A stretch of 64,000 bases of DNA. Source: CAVXJN01 sp963773585 (GTDB lineage Bacteria > Pseudomonadota > Gammaproteobacteria > JASBUN01). Below are positions 25,502 to 33,230 of the stretch, in pieces. Made by a program: the position numbers and the translations under genes. The stretch covers positions 310,001-374,000 of the forward strand of contig CAVZBR010000006.1 of the NCBI GenBank assembly GCA_963773585.1, read 5' to 3'. The notes under the pieces were generated by a model. It did no database searches. It was not told the DNA's origin and saw nothing but the letters and a program-made list of their open reading frames with translations. Each line of letters starts with the position of its first letter. Position 1 is the stretch's first letter.

Positions 25502-26935
25502 CTAGGCCACCCACTGATCGAGGCCGCTGTTCCAATCGGCCTGGGCCGCCAGATAGGCAGCCGCGCTGTCTTGCATCCGCTCAGCATCCAATCCCCAGCG
25601 CTGTAGCAGCGCTTCCGGCAGAGCCGCGGAGTCGCCGTCACCCAAGCCGTGGCCCTTGAGCAATCGATCGCAAAGTAGAATGAGATGCGCGTAGACCGCG
25701 TGCTCGCCGTCGAAATCCGGATTGTGGTGTTCCCGCACCGCGGTGACCACCGGTGCCGGCAAGTTCCAACGCGCCATCAGCCAAGCACCGACTTCGGCGT
25801 GACCGGCGCACATCACTTCCCGCGCCTGGCCGCGACAAAGCACTCGTCGCTCCAGGGCCGTGACCGGGATCTCCGGATTCGCCGCGACCATTCGATTGAG
25901 CAAATAGAATTCCGGTTCGAACAATCGGCCCAACAACAGGTAACCGAAATTATGCAGCAAGCCGCACAGATAGAGCTGCCCTGGAACCGGTCGCTGCGCG
26001 GCCGGGATTGCCTCTGCAATTTGCTGGGCGAGGCCCGCCGACAATGTAGCGTGGCGCCAGAATGCCTTCAGCCCGAGCGGTCCGTCCGGAGCAATCCGGA
26101 ATGGTTTCAAGGCCGCCAGCCCAAGGGCGAGATTGAGTACCATATCGAAGCCGAGCACGCGGGCAATTGCTTGCGCCACCGAATCAACATTGCCGCTGTA
26201 TCCGTAGCGCGGTGCACATGCGAACTTCATGACCTGTGCGGCCAAGCTCGGATCCTGCTCCACCACCGCCGCCAGCTCGTCGACGTGCGCTTCCGGGCGA
26301 TTGCGCAATTCCAGCAGCGCCTGCGCATGCCCGGGCATGAGCGGTAGCTCGTAGATCTCTTCGATGCGCGCGCGCAAATCCCGCGCCGGTGTCAATTCCG
26401 CCATCATTGCGGAGGTCACAACGGGCCGGGCGATGCCGATCGGTGTACGCGTCTCGCTCAGAGTCTCGTCCGGACGGGCGATCGCCGCACGCATTGCGCC
26501 CTCGGTCAGGCGACCAAAACCGGTACCGGAGACGCGCAGCAAGCTATTGTGCATGCCGCCTTCGAATACGACGCGCTCCAGGGAAAACAAGGATTCGTGA
26601 TAGATGCCGTCGAAGCCGTAGGCTTGGGCCAAAGGGGGAATACACCCGGCCTCGCAGTCTTCGAAGGCAGCGCCGAGTTCATTGATGGGCAGGAGTCGCG
26701 GCGTGTCGTGGAGGAGGCCTTCCAGCGCTTTGAAATCCAGCAAGTGATCTAGCGGCAGCACCACCATGTACCGGCGCTGGCCCGCCTGTATCACCACTGC
26801 ACGCGCAAATTGTCTCGGCGGCACATGTGCGGCTTCCGCAGCTTGCCGCAAGCTGCTGGTCTGCGAATGACAAATGATGTCGTAGCCAACCGCCTGGCGG
26901 GTAAGAAAGCGATCCACTCTCACCGCTACCGTCAT
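25502..26935 (-). CDS. YbaK-like deacylase domain fused to HDOD domain
   Basis: 477-residue cytoplasmic fusion. Residues about 5-150 resemble YbaK/ProX-type aminoacyl-tRNA editing domains (QFARAVVIQAGQRRYM, LLPINELGAAFEDCEAGCIPP). Residues about 190-400 form an HDOD domain (LPLMPGHAQALLELRN, VEQDPSLAAQVMKFA, YSGNVDSVAQAIARVLGF). HDOD domains occur in signalling proteins and usually lack catalytic HD function. The combination suggests a regulatory protein that binds a small aminoacyl-like ligand, but this is inference. The start is uncertain: ATG at 26935 is used here; a GTG nine bases upstream also fits. Confidence 0.8.
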   Translation of the reverse strand: MTVAVRVDRFLTRQAVGYDIICHSQTSSLRQAAEAAHVPPRQFARAVVIQAGQRRYMVVLPLDHLLDFKALEGLLHDTPRLLPINELGAAFEDCEAGCIPPLAQAYGFDGIYHESLFSLERVVFEGGMHNSLLRVSGTGFGRLTEGAMRAAIARPDETLSETRTPIGIARPVVTSAMMAELTPARDLRARIEEIYELPLMPGHAQALLELRNRPEAHVDELAAVVEQDPSLAAQVMKFACAPRYGYSGNVDSVAQAIARVLGFDMVLNLALGLAALKPFRIAPDGPLGLKAFWRHATLSAGLAQQIAEAIPAAQRPVPGQLYLCGLLHNFGYLLLGRLFEPEFYLLNRMVAANPEIPVTALERRVLCRGQAREVMCAGHAEVGAWLMARWNLPAPVVTAVREHHNPDFDGEHAVYAHLILLCDRLLKGHGLGDGDSAALPEALLQRWGLDAERMQDSAAAYLAAQADWNSGLDQWVA

Positions 26936-27031
26936 CGACTCCACCCCGCTTGATGCTTACCTCAACCATAGACCAAGGGACTATCGACGTCCGGACCGGC
27001 ATCACACTTTTCCAGCGGGAAAGGCTCGGTG

Positions 27032-28252
27032 TCAGTTGAGCTGGATGCGCCGCCCCCAGGGCACGGTAGCCTTGCCCTTCACCAACCAGATGACCGGGAA
27101 GTGCGGTTCCCGCGGGGGGAATTTTCCTTCGGCGTCGGTAAAATAAATCAAAAGATCCGGCGAGCGGTCCTCCCGTTGCAGCCAATCGAACGCCGGCAAG
27201 AAACTGGTGCCGCCGCCGCCGGTGATGTTGTCGGGCAATTCGAATTCGTCCCAGGCTTCGTACTCCCACGGGCCGTTCTCGCACAATTGCTGATCGCAGG
27301 CCTGCAAAGTGATGCGCGCCGACACCTGGCCTTTGATCGCGTCCACCTCGGACATGAACTCCTGCATTTCGTCCTGGGAAATGGAGCCGCTGGTATCCAA
27401 TACGACGACGATGTTGACGTGGGAACTGCGCAGGCTCGGCAGGATGGCACTGCCTTCACGGCGCGATGGGCGGGAATAGTTGTAATCGTCACGAGCGATG
27501 GATGTCATGTAGCGCGCCAACAGCATCCGCCACGGCAATTGCGGCTGCAGCAGATGATCGACCAACCGCGCCAGAGCGCCACTCATCTTGCCGGCCTGCA
27601 TCGCCTGCTGCGCCGCGCCCGCCATGCGCTGGCGCCATTGCACCGCGAGCTGCTCCTTTTCGACTTCGGTCAACGGTTGCGGCTGCGCCGCGCCCCCACG
27701 TTCCGGATCGGTTTCGCTGCGGCTGCCGCCGTCTGCCGATTGTTGGGCGTCTCCACTGCCGCCACCGCCTTGGCCGCGACCGCTGTTGTCGGCCTCGTCG
27801 TAAAGGTGCTGATCCAAAGTCTGCTGGTTCTCCATGTTTTCCATGTCGTCCAGCATCGGATAGATTTCTTCGGCGGTGAGACCGTCGAACATGTCCATGT
27901 ACAGCGCATCCGGCGGCGGCGTCAGTCCTTCTTTGATAAGAATCGGGTTGATGGCGAAATCGCAGGCAAGATCCCAACGATGCTTGACCCGGTGCTGGCG
28001 GCGCGCGAAATGGGACAAGGCGCAATGCAAGGCCTCATGGGCGAGTATGAACTGCGTCTGCGCCAGACTCAGGTCGGCGATGTATTCCTGGTTGTAATAC
28101 AGCGTGCGGGCGTCGGTGCCGGTGGTGCGACACCATTTGGAATCGCCCGCCTTCATGGGCAAACGCAGCACCAGCGCGCCCAGGAACGGCTTGTCGAGAA
28201 TCAAGCGCGTGCGCGCGGCGCTCAGTTTGGTTTCGACGTCTTGCGCACTCAT
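27032..28252 (-). CDS. VWA-like DUF2201 protein, putative metallopeptidase
   Basis: 406-residue soluble protein of the DUF2201 type. The N-terminal half contains LAHEALHCALSH, an HExxH-like zinc site (HEALH). The C-terminal half (about 265-400) is a von Willebrand A-like fold with the metal-binding MIDAS motif DTSGS. A Gln/Gly/Ser/Asp-rich linker (about 145-195) separates the two. Such proteins pair with MoxR ATPases in chaperone-like or metal-insertion systems. Here the MoxR gene lies immediately upstream (31 bp) on the same strand. The substrate is unknown. Confidence 0.83.
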   Translation of the reverse strand: MSAQDVETKLSAARTRLILDKPFLGALVLRLPMKAGDSKWCRTTGTDARTLYYNQEYIADLSLAQTQFILAHEALHCALSHFARRQHRVKHRWDLACDFAINPILIKEGLTPPPDALYMDMFDGLTAEEIYPMLDDMENMENQQTLDQHLYDEADNSGRGQGGGGSGDAQQSADGGSRSETDPERGGAAQPQPLTEVEKEQLAVQWRQRMAGAAQQAMQAGKMSGALARLVDHLLQPQLPWRMLLARYMTSIARDDYNYSRPSRREGSAILPSLRSSHVNIVVVLDTSGSISQDEMQEFMSEVDAIKGQVSARITLQACDQQLCENGPWEYEAWDEFELPDNITGGGGTSFLPAFDWLQREDRSPDLLIYFTDAEGKFPPREPHFPVIWLVKGKATVPWGRRIQLN

Positions 28253-28283
28253 TCAACGCGGCTCCCAAACCATGACGCAACGA

Positions 28284-29330
28284 TCAGTTGCTGAACAGCA
28301 TGACATCGGCGACCGCTTGCGCCCAATTGGAAAATTGCGGCACGGCAAACAGATCCTGGCCGACGGCCCGGTGCATGTCGGAAACCAGCATGACACCCAT
28401 CTCCCGCTGCGAAAAGCTGCCGGCGAAGTCGAGGATCCGGCCCCAGACCTGTTGCGCGTCCGGGGTTTCCTTGGCTTTGATGGCCCGGCCCACGAGCGCG
28501 GAGGCGACTGCATATTGCAGGTCGATTTCCTTCGGCACCTTCACGCTTTCACCGTTCACTATGGCGTCGATATCGGGCAGCTTGTCGAGATTTTCAACGA
28601 ACGCACTCAGTTCGATACCGGCTGCAGGACCGACGCAGGCCTGCAGCGAGCCGACGAGCATTTCGCGATTGTGTCCGAACTTCTGCAGCGCGCGATGGGC
28701 AAACTCCCAGGAACGTGGTGACGGGAACGCGACCGGGTTGTGGGCCGGGTCGAAATCGAACAACAGTTCCGGGCGAAACCGCAGGAAACCGATCACCCGT
28801 TCGTCGATGCCGTGCTGGTACGCCCAGGCGACCCAATCGTCGAGATTGACGCTGATTTCGAAGTGTGAAAAGCGATTCGCCAATGGCGCCGGCATGCTGT
28901 AGGTCACGCCCCGATCACCCTGGCGATTTCCCGCGGCAAAGATGGCCCAGCCCAGCGGCACTTCATAGGCGCCCAGTTTGCGGTCCAGGATCAGCTGGTA
29001 CGCAGCAGCGGAAACGCTCGGCGGCGCGGACGTGATTTCGTCCAGGAACAAAATGCCCTGCGCGCCGTGCCGTTGCGCATCCGGCAGCATGGCGGGCACA
29101 GCCCACTCCACGTGTTCGCCCACCCGGAACGGTATTCCGCGCAGATCCGACGGTTCCATTTGCGACAACCGGATGTCGATCACAGGCACATTGTGCTTTG
29201 CGGCCACCTGCATCACGATCTGGGACTTACCCACACCAGGTGGCCCCCACATCATGACAGGGGTGTGATGGCCATCGCGTGTGCTTTCGAACTCGCGCTC
29301 CAAGATTAACGACAACTGTGCCGGGCGCAT
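28284..29330 (-). CDS. MoxR-family AAA+ ATPase
   Basis: 348-residue AAA+ ATPase that probably remodels a client together with the adjacent VWA protein. Walker A is WGPPGVGKSQ (about residues 29-38), Walker B is ILFLDEITSA, and sensor 1 is FAAGNRQGD. The ATG at 29330 has GGAG six bases upstream and is preferred to an in-frame TTG at 29345. It is the first gene of a two-gene minus-strand unit with the VWA-DUF2201 gene. Confidence 0.87.
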   Translation of the reverse strand: MRPAQLSLILEREFESTRDGHHTPVMMWGPPGVGKSQIVMQVAAKHNVPVIDIRLSQMEPSDLRGIPFRVGEHVEWAVPAMLPDAQRHGAQGILFLDEITSAPPSVSAAAYQLILDRKLGAYEVPLGWAIFAAGNRQGDRGVTYSMPAPLANRFSHFEISVNLDDWVAWAYQHGIDERVIGFLRFRPELLFDFDPAHNPVAFPSPRSWEFAHRALQKFGHNREMLVGSLQACVGPAAGIELSAFVENLDKLPDIDAIVNGESVKVPKEIDLQYAVASALVGRAIKAKETPDAQQVWGRILDFAGSFSQREMGVMLVSDMHRAVGQDLFAVPQFSNWAQAVADVMLFSN

Positions 29331-29432
29331 GGAAACTCCAATCAATACACCTAAAGAAGAAATGGGTTGAGAACAATGCAGCTTACTAGGATATCAAATC
29401 TGCAGCGCGCCTTCCGAACGCGCCCGGATGGT

Positions 29433-29870
29433 TCAGCGGGGATTGAAGGCCCGGTTGCTGCTGTCGTCGCAACTGCGCAGATAGTCCCGCAGAATCGTGC
29501 CGTGGTCGAAAGCGAGGGGTGGAACCGCGTCGGCGGCGAAACAGGCCACATTGCGCGCGTCGTCCGCCGCTTTGGGCGTACCGCGCGCCTCGCCGACGAA
29601 CACCGCACTGACGGTATGCCCGCGCGGATCGCGGGTTGGGTCCGAATACACGCCCAATAAGCGCACCAATTTGACCTTCAAGCCGGTTTCCTCGTCCATC
29701 TCCCGGACTGCGGCTTGCTCGACCGTTTCGCCGACGTCCACGAAACCGCCCGGCAAGGCCCAGCCGTAGGGCTCGTTGCGCCGCTCGATGAGCACGATGG
29801 GTTGGTCGGGACGGTCGACCATTTCGATGATCACATCGACCGCCAACAGCGGCGTAGTGGGTCGAGACAT
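29433..29870 (-). CDS. Nudix hydrolase
   Basis: 145-residue pyrophosphohydrolase. The Nudix box is intact: GGFVDVGETVEQAAVREMDE followed by ETGL. It starts MSRPTTPLLAVDVIIE at the ATG at 29870, the usual N-terminus for ADP-ribose-pyrophosphatase-like Nudix proteins, though the substrate cannot be read from sequence. It is 46 bases downstream of hslR on the same strand, in the order bactofilin-hslR-nudix. Confidence 0.88.
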   Translation of the reverse strand: MSRPTTPLLAVDVIIEMVDRPDQPIVLIERRNEPYGWALPGGFVDVGETVEQAAVREMDEETGLKVKLVRLLGVYSDPTRDPRGHTVSAVFVGEARGTPKAADDARNVACFAADAVPPLAFDHGTILRDYLRSCDDSSNRAFNPR

Positions 29871-29916
29871 GGGGCGCCAAAACGATTGCAGCCGGATGAA
29901 GCCAGTATGGTACAGC

Positions 29917-30315
29917 TCAACCGCCCTGCTTGCGTGTAAAACGCACGATCTGCCGGCGCGCTCGTTTGTCGGGCTTAGTGCCGACGCTCGGGCGCGCCAG
30001 TTCCGCGAGCCGGCGCTGCTCGGCGAGCGCGGCACGGGCGGCGATGCTGTCCTCGGTTTCTTCGTAAAGCGTTTGTGCGACAGTGGCCGAGCCGCGCTTA
30101 TCAGTCAGCGCCCGCACCAGCACCGTGAATTCGAACGGACCTTTTCGCACGCGGACTTCGTTGCCGATCCGCAGCGGCCGTGCCGGTTTGGCTCGCTGGC
30201 CGTCGACATGCACCTTGCCGCCAGCCACCGCTTCCGCCGCCAGAGACCGGGTCTTGAAGAATCGCGCCGCCCAAAGCCATTTGTCGATGCGCAATGATTC
30301 CTCGTTGGCGCTCAC
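29917..30315 (-). CDS. hslR: Heat shock protein 15, S4-domain ribosome rescue factor
   Basis: 132-residue RNA-binding protein. An S4 domain (RIDKWLWAARFFKTRSLA, then KVHVDGQRAKPARPL) is followed by a basic C-terminal tail (KPDKRARRQIVRFTRKQ). Hsp15 binds free 50S subunits carrying nascent chains and recycles them. The start is GTG (30313-30315) with AGGAG inside the end of the bactofilin gene, three bases upstream of which that gene stops, so the two are likely coupled. Confidence 0.9.
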   Translation of the reverse strand: MSANEESLRIDKWLWAARFFKTRSLAAEAVAGGKVHVDGQRAKPARPLRIGNEVRVRKGPFEFTVLVRALTDKRGSATVAQTLYEETEDSIAARAALAEQRRLAELARPSVGTKPDKRARRQIVRFTRKQGG

Positions 30316-30318
30316 GAC

Positions 30319-30720
30319 TCAACGCTCCTGACGGCGGTCCCGGAAACGCGTCACCTCGGAACTCGCGCCGCTTTGAATCTTGCCCTCGAATACGGCCCCT
30401 TCGGCGATGGCGATGGACGGCGCGAAGATATCGCCGCGCACCCGCGCGCTGGCGGTGAGTTCAACCCGTTCCGCCGCCACCGCCTCACCTTGCAGGGTCC
30501 CCGAGATCACCAGGGAGCGGGCCTGCAACCGGCCCTGCCAGACGCCGCTACGCTCCAGCACCACGGTTCCTTCCAGCGCCGAATCACCTTCGACCCGGCC
30601 GAGTACGATGTAATCGCCGCTGCCGGCGAGTTCGCCTCGCAGCAGGGCGTCCGGGCCCAGCACACTGGCGAAGCGACCGACCGCATCGCGAAGTCGCCGC
30701 TTTGGCTCTGGTCGTGACAT
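30319..30720 (-). CDS. Bactofilin (polymer-forming cytoskeletal protein)
   Basis: 133-residue bactofilin. A central beta-helix of short hydrophobic repeats (YIVLGRVEGDSALEG, LVISGTLQGEAVAAE, ARVRGDIFAPSIAIAEGAVFEG) is flanked by charged, probably disordered ends. Bactofilins self-assemble into membrane-associated filaments affecting cell shape, stalks or motility machinery. This copy stands apart from any peptidase or cell-shape gene; it heads a small unit with hslR. Confidence 0.85.
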   Translation of the reverse strand: MSRPEPKRRLRDAVGRFASVLGPDALLRGELAGSGDYIVLGRVEGDSALEGTVVLERSGVWQGRLQARSLVISGTLQGEAVAAERVELTASARVRGDIFAPSIAIAEGAVFEGKIQSGASSEVTRFRDRRQER

Positions 30721-30766
30721 GAACGCTACTTCTGGCTTCGATGCGCGCAGTCTAACAGATCGCGTG

Positions 30767-32650
30767 TCACTCCTTGGCCAACGTCAGCAGCAGTTGATTC
30801 AACCGCGCCACGAACGCGGCGGGGTCTTCCAACTGCCCGCCCTCAGCAAGAGTCGCCTGCTCCAACAAGAGACTGCTCCAGTCGGCAAATCGTTCTTCGT
30901 CCCCAGCCTGCTCCAAGCGCACCACCAATGGGTGCTGCGGGTTGATTTCCAGGATCGGCTGGACTGCGGGAACGTCGTGTCCCGCCTGTTTCAGTACCTT
31001 CTGCAGGCTGAGCGCCATGTCGTCTTCCTCGACCACCAGGCAGGACGGCGAATCCGTCAGTCGGTGGCTGACACGCACGTCCTTGATCCTATCGCCCAAG
31101 GCCTTGCGCATGCGGTCCATGAAATCCTTATGGGCGTCGGCCTCGCGCTCGAGCTGCTCTTTTTCCTCCTTGTCTTCCAAGGCACCGAGATCGAGGCTAC
31201 CCTTGGCGACCGATTGCAGCTTCTTGCCGTCGAATTCGCTCAGATGGGAAATCATCCACTCGTCGATGCGATCGTGCAGCAACAGCACTTCGACGCCCTT
31301 CTTGCGGAAAATTTCCAGATGCGGACTGCTCTTGGCTGCGGCGAAGGTTTCGGCGGTGACGTAATAGATCTTCTCCTGACCTTCCTGCATGCGCCCGACA
31401 TAGTCCTGTAGCGAAACCTCTTGCGCCGCAGTGTCGCTGTGGGTCGAGGCAAAGCGCAGCAATTTGGCGATCCGCTCGCGATTACCAAAATCTTCCGCCG
31501 GGCCTTCCTTCAACACCTGTCCGAACTGGTCCCAGAATTCGGCGTATTTCGCAGCATCTTTTTCCGCCAATTCTTCCAGCAGCGTCAGCACCCTTTTCAC
31601 GGATGCGCCGCGGATGGCATCGATCTGACGGTTATGCTGCAAAATTTCGCGCGACACATTGAGCGGCAGGTCGTCCGAATCCACCAGTCCGCGCACGAAA
31701 CGCAGGAAATTCGGCATCAACTGCTCGGCATCGTCCATGATGAATACGCGGCGCACGTACAACTTGATGCCGTGGCGTTTGTCGCGGTCCCAAAGATCGA
31801 ACGGCGCCCGCTTGGGAACATACAGCAGTCCGGTATAGCTCTGGGTTCCCTCGACATGAAAATGGGTCCAGCTCAGTGGCACGTCAAAGTCGTGGGCTAC
31901 ATGCTTGTAGAACTCCGTGTATTCCTCGTCACTGATTTCCGATTTGGGACGCGCCCACAGCGCCGAGGCCTGATTTACGGTTTCGTCGTCGGCATCGTCA
32001 CCCTCGCCGGCCATGACGATCGGCAGATTGATGTGATCCGAGTATCGTTTGATGATGTGGCGCAGGCGGTAGGCCTCCAGGAATTCGTCCTCGTCCGGCT
32101 TGAGATGCAGTGTCACTTGCGTGCCGTGCCGATCCTGTTCGGCGTTCTCCAACGTGTAGGCGCCCTTGCCATCCGACTCCCACCGCACGCCGTGCTCTGC
32201 GCCCAGGCCGGCGCGGCGGGTAGTCACTGTAACCTTGTCGGCGACGATGAAAGTAGAATAGAACCCGACGCCGAACTGACCGATGAGCTTGGTGTCCTTG
32301 GCCTGATCACCAGTGAGCGATTGGAAGAACTGCTGGGTGCCGGACTTGGCGATGGTACCGAGATTGTCCACCACTTCCTGGCGGCTCATACCAACGCCGT
32401 TGTCGGCAACCGTGACGGTACGGGCGTCCTTGTCGAACGAGACGCGGATTTTCAGATCGCTGTCGCCTTCGTAGAGCGCGTCATCGGTCAGCGCTTCAAA
32501 GCGCAACTTGTCACAGGCATCCGAGGCATTGGAGACCAGTTCACGCAGAAAGATCTCCTTGTTCGAATACAGCGAATGAATCATCAGGTGCAGCAGCTGC
32601 TGCACTTCGGTCTGAAATTCGAGGGTTTCTTTATGGGTGTCGACAGTCAT
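30767..32650 (-). CDS. htpG: Chaperone protein HtpG (bacterial Hsp90)
   Basis: 627-residue cytosolic Hsp90. The N-terminal ATPase has the family motifs LRELVSNASDA, VADNGVGM, and IGQFGVGFYS, followed by the middle domain (LSWTHFHVEG, VYVRRVFIMDD; NVSREILQ) and the C-terminal dimerisation region. Length matches E. coli HtpG (624). It is preceded by a near-consensus sigma-32 promoter that overlaps the end of the upstream alkyltransferase gene, so heat-shock induction is expected. AAGGAG lies about 11 bases before the ATG. Confidence 0.96.
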   Translation of the reverse strand: MTVDTHKETLEFQTEVQQLLHLMIHSLYSNKEIFLRELVSNASDACDKLRFEALTDDALYEGDSDLKIRVSFDKDARTVTVADNGVGMSRQEVVDNLGTIAKSGTQQFFQSLTGDQAKDTKLIGQFGVGFYSTFIVADKVTVTTRRAGLGAEHGVRWESDGKGAYTLENAEQDRHGTQVTLHLKPDEDEFLEAYRLRHIIKRYSDHINLPIVMAGEGDDADDETVNQASALWARPKSEISDEEYTEFYKHVAHDFDVPLSWTHFHVEGTQSYTGLLYVPKRAPFDLWDRDKRHGIKLYVRRVFIMDDAEQLMPNFLRFVRGLVDSDDLPLNVSREILQHNRQIDAIRGASVKRVLTLLEELAEKDAAKYAEFWDQFGQVLKEGPAEDFGNRERIAKLLRFASTHSDTAAQEVSLQDYVGRMQEGQEKIYYVTAETFAAAKSSPHLEIFRKKGVEVLLLHDRIDEWMISHLSEFDGKKLQSVAKGSLDLGALEDKEEKEQLEREADAHKDFMDRMRKALGDRIKDVRVSHRLTDSPSCLVVEEDDMALSLQKVLKQAGHDVPAVQPILEINPQHPLVVRLEQAGDEERFADWSSLLLEQATLAEGGQLEDPAAFVARLNQLLLTLAKE

Positions 32651-32701
32651 GATCCGCGCATCTCCTTGAGTAACCGGCCCATCACGTTCAAAGCAGTGCT
32701 T

Positions 32702-32728
32702 ATGGGGGCGCCGCGCGCGACTTTCAAG
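32702..32728 (-). promoter_or_regulatory. Sigma-32 heat-shock promoter of htpG
   Basis: On the minus strand, -35 CTTGAAA (32728-32722) and -10 CCCCAT (32707-32702, followed by AAG) are separated by 14 bases. This matches the sigma-32 consensus CTTGAAA-N11-16-CCCCAT. Transcription would begin near 32695, about 45 bases before the htpG ATG. The -35 box overlaps the stop codon of the upstream alkyltransferase gene (32724). Confidence 0.85.
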
Positions 32729-33230
32729 GGGGGTTGGCAGGAGTCAGGTGCCCTTCTTCGTGGGCCAGGAGCCAATGCTTGAACGCCACTTGCGCGCCCA
32801 TCGTGTCTCCGGCGAAGCCGCCGATACCCGCCGCCGCTACGACGCGGTGACACGGCACGATGATGGGCAGCGGATTGGCCCGGCAGGCCCCGCCCACGGA
32901 CCGGGCACCGGTGCCGAGAACGGCGGCCAATTCACCGTAGGTACGCACTTCTCCGAACGGGATGTCGCCGAGCGCCGCCCATACCCGCTGCTGAAACGGA
33001 GTGCCGCGCGCTTGCACTGGCACGGAGAATCGAAACCGCGGATGCTGGAAGTAGTTTGTCAGCTGCTGTGCGACCTGTGCCGGCAGCCCAGCTGCCGGCG
33101 GGCGCAGCGGGCCGTCGCCGGGCAGCAGTCGCAGGCGCTCCAGGCAATCGCCGCCCATCCAGATGGCCACACGGCCGAACGGCGCCGGGATCACTGCGGC
33201 CGCGGTGCTCTCAACGGGAGGATTCGGCAT
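32724..33230 (-). CDS. Methylated-DNA-protein cysteine methyltransferase (Ogt type)
   Basis: 168-residue suicide DNA-repair protein removing alkyl groups from O6 of guanine. The acceptor cysteine is Cys127 in IVPCHRVV, the Asn/Arg region reads GGACRANPLP, and the helix-turn-helix arginine motif is in TPFQQRVWAAL. There is no Ada-type zinc domain, so it is an Ogt/MGMT enzyme without a regulatory function. Its start lies 20 bases inside the end of the upstream TPR gene, so the two are coupled. Its stop overlaps the htpG heat-shock promoter. Confidence 0.9.
   Translation of the reverse strand: MPNPPVESTAAAVIPAPFGRVAIWMGGDCLERLRLLPGDGPLRPPAAGLPAQVAQQLTNYFQHPRFRFSVPVQARGTPFQQRVWAALGDIPFGEVRTYGELAAVLGTGARSVGGACRANPLPIIVPCHRVVAAAGIGGFAGDTMGAQVAFKHWLLAHEEGHLTPANPP

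Noticed and set aside
27029..28294. Plus-strand frame of 421 codons opposite the VWA-DUF2201 gene.
   Set aside because: The minus-strand frame contains the MIDAS and HExxH motifs and pairs with MoxR; the plus frame has no recognisable features.
31421..32782. Plus-strand frame of 453 codons opposite htpG.
   Set aside because: htpG is unmistakable on the minus strand with its own promoter; the plus frame is a shadow.
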